DNA from: Microcoleus sp. AS-A8
Lineage (GTDB): Bacteria; Cyanobacteriota; Cyanobacteriia; Cyanobacteriales; Coleofasciculaceae
Length of the DNA stretch: 64,000 nt
Reading direction: 5' to 3'
Assembly: GCA_039962225.1 (NCBI GenBank)
Contig: JAMPKV010000001.1
Location: forward strand, 124,001-188,000
Shown: positions 1 to 7,200 of the stretch, piece by piece
Layout: each line of letters starts with the position of its first letter
How positions within the stretch are numbered: the stretch's first letter is position 1
Made by a program: the position numbers and the translations under genes
Notes under the pieces: generated by a model
Told to the model about the DNA's origin: nothing
What the model saw: only the letters and a program-made list of their open reading frames with translations
Databases searched by the model: none

Positions 1-604
1 CAAGAAACTTCTCGGATTTACTGAACAGGGGGCGCAATCGCTTCTGGGGTGGTGCGTCTCCCGAGCCGGAGTAGAGCAACATGCTTATCGTCTTGCGGAC
101 ATCCGCTTCGAGTTCCGCCTCAGCTAACCCTTGCTCCTGAAAGTACAGTTGGTAAAACTGCTGGTTCTCGCCAGCCATGCGTTTGAGTGCCTGTGTAGGA
201 CGGATGGAAGTCCAAGCTCTTGGCTTGTAAGGGATACTGAGCAAAACGGTGGCAGAGAAAATATCTGGTCTTAACAGGGAGCAATATCGGGCAACGACAG
301 CCCCCCAGTCATGACCAACGATGACCGCATATTCTTCGTTGAGGGCATCAACAAGACCAACAATATCCGCTGTTAATTCGAGAATGTTGTAGGCTTCAAT
401 CGCTTCAGGTTGATCGGTTTTACCATAACCCCGTTGGTCTGGTGCTACGACATGGTAACCTGCCTCCGAGAGCGCTTTTAGTTGGTGCCGCCAGGAATAT
501 CAACATTCTGGGAAGCCGTGGCACAAGACGACTAACGGACCCTCACCTTGTTCAGCAATGTGCATCTTGATGCCATTTGTATTGATGAATCGATGCGTTA
601 CCAT
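1..604 (-). pseudogene. Epoxide hydrolase-like alpha/beta hydrolase, broken by in-frame stop, 3' end beyond window
   Basis: Reading from ATG at 604, the frame encodes an alpha/beta hydrolase of the epoxide hydrolase/haloalkane dehalogenase type. It shows the oxyanion-hole HGFPE segment near residue 29, the DQRGYGKTD strand-loop, and the nucleophile elbow VGHDWGA, where Asp replaces Ser as is usual for epoxide hydrolases. Codon 35 (502-500) is TGA. It lies inside the normally conserved segment ESWYSWRHQ, which here reads E-C-stop-Y-S-W-R-H-Q, so a Trp TGG has probably become TGA. The frame is otherwise open to the window edge with no other lesion. This is either a recent nonsense mutation or a sequencing error. 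The C-terminal His is outside the window. Identification is good; whether it is a true pseudogene is less sure. Confidence 0.75.
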
Positions 605-638
605 AGTTCATCGGAGTCAGTTACTTTTATCTCATAAA

Positions 639-2084
639 TTAGCGTGGGGTTGTCCCTATTCTCTGCGGCTGTGCCAGAAAATCCAACATCTCTGACCAAG
701 CCTCCGCCCCAGCTATTGCGTTCTCTTGAGGATTGCCACCCCCGATTAGTGCCATTGGTAGGTAAGGTACACTAAACCCATGACCAACATCCTGATAACA
801 CAGATGCTTTACAGGATAAAGATGCTGGTGTTCCATTAGACGATTCACCACCATCTCAGATAAGACATCCGAAGGCCAGATAAAATCGGCTGTACCAGAA
901 ATCAACATTACTGATCCATTAATCTTCTCCACTGGAATCATTGCTGCTGCTACGGCGGATTGATTCTTTAGCGCTACCTCGCGAATCTGCCGTGGTTGAG
1001 TCTTTCCATCCATCGTGAAGCTAGCCCCTTCTGGGAAAGGAACAAACGGCACAGGCTTGCCTTGATAAGTCCATGAGGAGCGTGGCGCATCCGATGCGCC
1101 AATTGTGAAACTCTGCCACACAACTCCACTAGGAACATAAGCAACAACGGACTTGATCTCAGGGAAAGTTGACCCCAACAACAGTGCTAATTCACCGCCC
1201 CTGGAGATGCCAACAACGGCGAGTTGCTCCCTATTCACTTGCGGCTGCTTGCCCATCCAGGCGATCGCACGCTCAAAATACTCTAGGGGAATTTCCATTA
1301 AACTCGTCGGCAGCCCTTCCATTCCCTGATAGTCGAAATAGGCTAAAGCCAGCGCTGCATAGCCGTGAGAAGCTAGTAGCGGTGCGACGGTTCCTGCCCA
1401 TCCGAATCCCCCATCTGAGCCAGTCACAACAAGTACAGCAGGAAGGTTATCCCCTGGAGGTGCGAACAACTCTCCTACCAATCCCTCTTGCCGCACTGAC
1501 GTATCGGAAACATCTGCTGCCACAAATAATCGCTCTAGACTAGCAGTAGCAACCGTATTGCCATCTACTTCAGCAATTAGAGATACCGTAGTCGGCGCAA
1601 CCCCTGTTTTGATAAACATTGGCAATGCACCAGCGGTATCTTCCAGAGTCATTGACCAAAATAAACCCATCGAGTCAATGCCACTATAGCTTCCGGAATC
1701 TGGAGGCATTGAACTCAAATCAACGTTGCCCTCGTCATCCGGTTTGAACGTAGCATAAGCGCTCCACACCCGCCCCAAGTCATCTGGCATTGTTGCTCGT
1801 AGTGTCACAGATTTGTTGGGTTGAAAACCCAGCAAGCGGATGCTTACGGATTCATCAATTAACGCTGTCTGAGGGGTGGTTTCAATAGTTGCAGAGAATT
1901 GCACGGCTTTTACACAAGCGTTACGAGTTCCATCTGAATCATAGATTTGTTCACATAGCAATAAGACAGCTAAGGGACGATCACTTCTTGATGTTGCACA
2001 GGTCCAATCCCATGCCCATTGAAAGCGTACACCCGCTCGTTGGGCAGCTTGTTCATCTTCGGGGCGATCGCCTTTCCAAACCAT
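639..2084 (-). CDS. Acyl-CoA thioesterase / BAAT-like alpha/beta hydrolase
   Basis: 481 residues. After about 60 poorly conserved N-terminal residues there is an Ig-like domain resembling the N-terminus of acyl-CoA thioester hydrolases and bile-acid-CoA:amino-acid N-acyltransferases (about 60-200). A BAAT_C-type alpha/beta hydrolase domain follows (about 205-470). The nucleophile elbow reads GISRGGE, with Ser where thioesterases have Ser or Cys. The acid is probably in SGTADFIWPSD and the His in DVGHGFS. No signal peptide, so probably cytoplasmic. A true start nearer V61 (GTG) is possible because the first 60 residues look foreign to the family. The physiological substrate cannot be read from sequence. 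It lies divergent from the ABC-F gene. Confidence 0.75.
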   Translation of the reverse strand: MVWKGDRPEDEQAAQRAGVRFQWAWDWTCATSRSDRPLAVLLLCEQIYDSDGTRNACVKAVQFSATIETTPQTALIDESVSIRLLGFQPNKSVTLRATMPDDLGRVWSAYATFKPDDEGNVDLSSMPPDSGSYSGIDSMGLFWSMTLEDTAGALPMFIKTGVAPTTVSLIAEVDGNTVATASLERLFVAADVSDTSVRQEGLVGELFAPPGDNLPAVLVVTGSDGGFGWAGTVAPLLASHGYAALALAYFDYQGMEGLPTSLMEIPLEYFERAIAWMGKQPQVNREQLAVVGISRGGELALLLGSTFPEIKSVVAYVPSGVVWQSFTIGASDAPRSSWTYQGKPVPFVPFPEGASFTMDGKTQPRQIREVALKNQSAVAAAMIPVEKINGSVMLISGTADFIWPSDVLSEMVVNRLMEHQHLYPVKHLCYQDVGHGFSVPYLPMALIGGGNPQENAIAGAEAWSEMLDFLAQPQRIGTTPR

Positions 2085-2166
2085 ATATATATCTAATGAA
2101 TATTGAAAACGCCCTCTCGAAAAAACAGTTAGTTTACCTACTGTCCCATCTTACGTTCACTAAGAT

Positions 2167-2186
2167 GTTCACCCAATCAGGTGAAC
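2167..2186. promoter_or_regulatory. Palindrome upstream of the BAAT-like gene (possible operator)
   Basis: Perfect 7-bp arms GTTCACC/GGTGAAC around a 6-bp spacer lie about 80 bp upstream of the reverse-strand hydrolase start. A further GTTCAC half site lies just to the left (around 2155). No T-run follows, so an operator or simple hairpin fits better than a terminator. No cognate regulator is evident. Confidence 0.3.
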
Positions 2187-2281
2187 TGATGGGGTGAAGC
2201 CTACTCCCTACTGTGCAACGTACTTTAGTCTTAGTGATTTGCGCCTAGTTGAGTGAATACACGATTTGACCGCGAAAGGAA

Positions 2282-2310
2282 TTGTCAAATTCTTTAATGT
2301 AGTATATCAT
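2282..2310 (+). promoter_or_regulatory. Sigma-70-like promoter of the ABC-F gene
   Basis: TTGTCA (2282-2287) and TATCAT (2305-2310) are separated by exactly 17 bp on the strand of the ABC-F gene. A start near 2317 would give a leader of about 170 nt, long for a single gene. Confidence 0.45.
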
Positions 2311-2387
2311 GTAATACGGATTCCTCGATCTAAAATCCAGAAATGAAGTAACGACGCTACAACAAAAGCTAATCTAAATCTTTTACA

Positions 2388-2442
2388 GGATTGCAGCAGT
2401 GACGCACCGAACACAAGATAACGTTCTGCTGCCAGCAATTCC
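2388..2442 (+). promoter_or_regulatory. Leader hairpin before ABC-F gene (possible attenuator)
   Basis: An imperfect long stem pairs GGATTGCAGCAG (from 2388) with CTGCTGCCAGCAATTCC (to 2442). A short GTG-initiated reading frame of 16 codons lies inside it (2400-2450). Leaders of antibiotic-responsive ABC-F genes often work by attenuation. The structure is visible; the function is inference. Confidence 0.3.
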
Positions 2443-2485
2443 TGTCTGAGCCTTTTCAACAATTCATAACTTTGAGGTGGTCAAT

Positions 2486-4105
2486 ATGCCACAACAGCCC
2501 TATGTGTTGGCTGACGGCTTGACGTATGAACTTCCGCCCGATCGCACGCTATTCAAAAATGTGCAATTAAGCCTTGCTGTAGGCGAGCGCGTGGCGCTTG
2601 TCGGTGCGAATGGAGTTGGTAAATCGACGCTGCTGCAAATTCTGGCAGGACAAATCGAGCCTAGTACCGGTTCTGTTTGGCGCAATGCATCGATCTACTC
2701 TTTACCTCAAATCAGCACGATTCGACAGCAAATCAAAGCGGATACGGTGCAAAATTTCCTTTTTTCCATCTCTGATGAGTGGTGGAAAATTAGCGATATT
2801 CTGGAGACGCAGTTCAACACAATGCTGGATTTGTCTAATGCGATCGCTTCTTTAAGCGGTGGCGAACTAACGAAGCTATTTTTAGCGATCGGTTTGTCCC
2901 AACAACCCAATGTCCTGCTGCTGGATGAACCGACTAATCATATGGATTATCTGGCACTGGAGGAACTGTCGCAATTTCTCAAGCAGTTCGATGGTGCGTT
3001 TGTGATTGTTTCTCACAAGCCTTTCTTTCTCGATCGCGTTGTTGATACGACTTGGGAACTGACGCCTAATGGAGTGAGTGTATACGGTGGGAATTTCTCA
3101 TTATATCGAGAGCAGAAACAGGCAGAATTAGAGGCAAGATTGCGCTCGCACGAAGTTGCTAAAAAAGAGTTCAAACGTGCCAAAGCTGCTGCCATGCAAG
3201 AGCAGCAACGCGCCGCCCAATCTCGGAGAAATGGTCGCCAAAAATTTTTGAGTGGCAGTATTGACAAAATGGCAGCCGGAGGATTAAGGCGAAAAGCTGA
3301 AGTGACGGCTGGAAAACTGAAGCAGAAACATGAGGCAGCTATTTCAGATGCCGATCAAAAAGTGGTCGAGACGAAAGTTAGAACGAATAAAGCAACAAGT
3401 ATTCAGCTTGAACAAACTAGTCAAAAGCACAAAAATCTAATTGAAATTCAGGGGGCGAATCTCTGGGTTGCTAATCGCCTGTTGATCGAGAACATTAAGT
3501 TTCATCTGGCTTCTGGGGAGCGAGTTGCGATCGCTGGGGCAAATGGTTCCGGTAAATCTAGCTTGGCAAAAGCAATTCTCAACAGGGAAGGAACACACGC
3601 CTTTCTGGAATCGGGTGAGGTATCGGTTTCTCGAACTATGAATGTCGTGTATCTCGATCAAACCTATGAATTGGTGAATCGAGATTTCACAATTGTAGAG
3701 AATATACAAGCCGCAAATCCAGACCTAGAGTATCAACTTATCCGACAGCAGCTTGGACATTTTCTCTTCTTCAATGATGATGTTTATAAATCGGCATCGG
3801 TGTTGAGTGGAGGGGAATTAGCGAGATTGGCACTAGCAATGCTGGGAATTTCCAAAATTGATTTGCTGATTCTGGATGAACCGACGAACAATCTGGATAT
3901 TCCCACAGTGGAGCAGATGGTGCAAGCGGTGAATGAATATCACGGTGGACTTTGGGTAATTTCCCACGATTTAGATTTTCTCAGCCGTATTCAGATTACG
4001 AATTCATATTGCTTGCGCGATCGAATGCTGCAAAGAACAAATTATTTACCGGATGAAACGGCAGAATATTACGAGGAATTAGTGAATCACCTGCATCAGG
4101 TTTGA
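2486..4105 (+). CDS. ABC-F family ATPase (ribosome-associated)
   Basis: 539 residues with two ABC domains and no membrane segments, the ABC-F arrangement. The first domain has Walker A GANGVGKST (about residues 40-48), signature LSGGELTKL and Walker B VLLLDEPTNHMD. The second has GANGSGKSS near residue 350, LSGGELARL and LLILDEPTNNLD. A basic, Lys/Arg/Gln-rich linker of about 90 residues joins them, as in ribosome-binding members. Family members act at the ribosomal E site as translation factors or as antibiotic target-protection proteins; sequence alone does not decide which. ATG 2486 was chosen over the in-frame GTG at 2477 because GAGG lies 8 nt before it. The gene stands alone, with a promoter and a long structured leader upstream. 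Confidence 0.88.
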   Translation: MPQQPYVLADGLTYELPPDRTLFKNVQLSLAVGERVALVGANGVGKSTLLQILAGQIEPSTGSVWRNASIYSLPQISTIRQQIKADTVQNFLFSISDEWWKISDILETQFNTMLDLSNAIASLSGGELTKLFLAIGLSQQPNVLLLDEPTNHMDYLALEELSQFLKQFDGAFVIVSHKPFFLDRVVDTTWELTPNGVSVYGGNFSLYREQKQAELEARLRSHEVAKKEFKRAKAAAMQEQQRAAQSRRNGRQKFLSGSIDKMAAGGLRRKAEVTAGKLKQKHEAAISDADQKVVETKVRTNKATSIQLEQTSQKHKNLIEIQGANLWVANRLLIENIKFHLASGERVAIAGANGSGKSSLAKAILNREGTHAFLESGEVSVSRTMNVVYLDQTYELVNRDFTIVENIQAANPDLEYQLIRQQLGHFLFFNDDVYKSASVLSGGELARLALAMLGISKIDLLILDEPTNNLDIPTVEQMVQAVNEYHGGLWVISHDLDFLSRIQITNSYCLRDRMLQRTNYLPDETAEYYEELVNHLHQV

Positions 4106-4210
4106 GCAGTAGATAGGAATCAATAAACGCAGGTATCTCAACAAATGTTAAGAGCAGAAAACACTCTTCCCTATGCCCTAGCGGCCATGCTACGCAAACT
4201 GCCTTTTTCC

Positions 4211-4276
4211 TTCTGCCTTCTGCCTTCTGCCTTCTGCCTTGCCTCAACGACAAATATTAATGCTAACCTACTTAGC
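4211..4276 (+). repeat. TTCTGCC tandem repeat plus 43-bp dispersed element (copy A)
   Basis: Four perfect TTCTGCC heptamers (4211-4238) run into a 43-bp segment (4234-4276) that recurs in inverted orientation at 52631-52673 with one mismatch, and in degenerate form near 47679-47722. It sits between the ABC-F gene and the end of the giant reverse-strand gene. Confidence 0.85.
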
Positions 4277-4297
4277 CAATCCGATCAGAGATGTCTA

Positions 4298-7200
4298 TTA
4301 CCAAGGATTGCCAATCATCGTGAAAGCAGACCAATAATAGGGATGCTCCAACGTTTGATTTCCCAGTTCCACCAACTCTGGCGGCAAGGGAATCTCCACA
4401 CTAGGAGTACGGAGTTTACCATCCTCCAAGCGCACCTCTCCTTTAATCATCGACAATTGAGCCTGCCTCAGCGCTTCCGCTTTAATTGGGGCACTGTTCA
4501 ACTGCTGGTAAAAGTCCGTCATCAACCCCAATGTCCCTTGGTCGCTAACGTACCACAGACTTGCCATCGCTGACTTAACCCCTGCCAATACCGCAAACCC
4601 TGCAAAACCCAACTCCGCCTGCTGATCTCCCAAAGCCGTGCGACAAGCACTCAGAACTAAAAGCTCTACGGGTGGGTTATTCCAACCGAGTTGCCGCATT
4701 TGGTCGAGGCGCAATTTTTGGTCACCCCACAATTGAATATAGGAGTTACTCGGAGCGCCCGGTTTGAAATCGCCATGAGTCGCTAGGTGGATAATGCCAA
4801 ACGGTTGTTGCTGTCGTGCCGCCTTTAAATTACCCAGGGTAAAGCCACTATCGAGGAAAGACTTGCCTTGCCATAACCTCCCGGCGATCGCTGACACTTC
4901 CGTGGGTACGGCGGGTAAGGGGTTTTGGTCTTTAAATGTCTTGGCTCCCATCGCCAGAACCTGGGCATTTTTGATGTCTTTGTACAGGGTATCGGTGAGG
5001 CTGAGACTCGGCATCAAGCCGACACTATAGCGCTCAATCAAAAATCCTTTCCCGTCGTGGAGCGCGGCAACCGGCAAAGAACGTAAGCCAGTATCCATCA
5101 GGAACACCAGATTGTTAATTTGTCGTTCTTGTAAACTCGGCTCTAAGGGAGCCATTAACCACTGGTACAATTGTTGACTTGGAGCGAGGTAGCCACTACG
5201 GTTTCTGGAATCGGTCACTTTGCTGCGGAATTCTCCAGCCCTTTTCAGGACTTGCGCCCTGGTTGCACCGATTACCCGTTTGCGAATGGGTGGCTCTTTG
5301 GCTGTCACAACAACCAGTTCCAGTTCGTCGCTGTCTTGGGGGAGAGGATTTTCTGGGCGTGGGGTACCGGCTGAAGTCGCGCCCAGAGTTGGGGGTACAA
5401 ATGTCACATAAACCATCGCTGGCTTAATCCCCGTTGCCCTCTCGATTTGGTTGAGAATCTCACGTTCTTGATCGAGGGATCTAATCGGTATTTCAATCGG
5501 TAACCCTAAATACTCCTTGAATTGATTGGTTAAGGATCTTTCGATTTGTGCCACAACTGGGTCAATTTCAACCGGGGGTAGGGTTACCGTTAGCAACGGT
5601 TGTGGTGGGGAAATTTGCTCTGGAAGCGGATTTCCTAGTATTGGGGTTGGTGTTGGTGTTGGGGTTGGTGTTGGGGTTGGTGTTGGGGTTGGTGTTGGAG
5701 GTGGGGTGATGGTTGGGGTTGGGGTTGGCGTGGGAGTAACGTTGATTCCTATCTGTTGCGGAGTGGAGAAGGAAACGCGATCGCTCGATCTAATCGTAAA
5801 GGCAACAACCTGACCCGTAGTATTTGCAGGCGGGGTGTAAACCAAAATATCATCAGCTGCAACAATGTCTCCTGCTGTTAGTGGTACACCATTTCTCGTT
5901 AAGGTTCCTGTAATCGAGGTAATTTGAACCGTAGTGTTATCGTTATTAACATCACCCTCAACCGGATTTAAATCCCCAAACCTGAAGGTAACAGGTTGAT
6001 TGGGTTGTGTTCCCACAAGTTGAGTGTTTGCGGTCAGAGTGGGTGGAGTGTTAACGGAAATCAGCGTAATTCCGTTCCCAGTTCCGGCAGCAGTACCACC
6101 ATTGGCTAAGACTGGAAATGAGCCTGTTGTTAGTGTGTTGGTGTTAGCAATAATCGAGCCAACTATACCATTGACAGGCGACCCTGCCCCCACCGTAAAG
6201 TCAACGTTATTCGGTCCGCCATCGTGTTGAATTGAAACGGAGCTTAACTGAGGAATTCCTGGGCCAGTTGTTTGGGTTGATAGGGTAGTGCCGGGAGGAA
6301 CAAAATCATTAAAAATAGCACTAATTGTTCCAGTTCCTCTGACAACTCCGTTCGCAACAATTTGGACATCACCACCTCTGACATTCATCGGCCCGTCAGT
6401 TGCACTAGAAAAACCTTGGGTGAATATGCTGTCAAATGTGATGTTTCGTCCACTTAAATTAACCGAACCCGCTCTAGATATTGCCCCTCCAATACTTCCT
6501 CCAGAAGAGTTTAAAGAAGAAGCATTAATCGCACCCGTTGTGATATCACCAAGCGCCGTTAAGTTAACTAAACCTCCTTCTGAACCGTAAGCGTTGCTGC
6601 CGTTAAAAAAGGAATCAATGGCATCCGTTTGGATACTTCCTCCAGTACTATTTAAGGTAACCGCTCCCCCTGAAGAGATTCTTCCGGAGCCAGAACCAGA
6701 ACCTGAAGTATTAATAGCACCCGTTGTGATATTGTTTATAGCTGTTAGCTGTACGCGACCCGCTGTAGCCCCAGCATCAGCAGATGCAGAAGAATTAAGT
6801 GCGCCCGTTGTGATACTACCTCCAGCTGTTAGCTGTACGCGACCCGCTGTAGCCGCACCAAAAGCAGCAGATGCAGAAGAATTAAGTATACCCGTTGTGA
6901 TACTGCCTCCAGCTGTTAGCTCTACATCACCAGCTGTAGCAGAACCTTCAGGATTTAATGCAGAGGAATTAAGATTTCCCGTATTAATAGAATCACTGCT
7001 GGTGATGTTGATAGCTCCACTATTACTACCGAAGAATCCGTTTGTATTGATATCAAATCCAGTACTTGTGAAGTTAACACCACTACTGCTAAAGTTACCT
7101 CCATTTGTATCAATGGGTGCATTAATGAATACTCTGCCCGCACCCGTTGCTGTGTTGGCAGTATTATCATTCGCTCTGAAGACAAGATTACCGCCATTTG

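Noticed and set aside
5526-5813. Forward frame encoding a Val-Gly run
   Set aside because: Reverse reading of the Pro-Thr stalk repeat.
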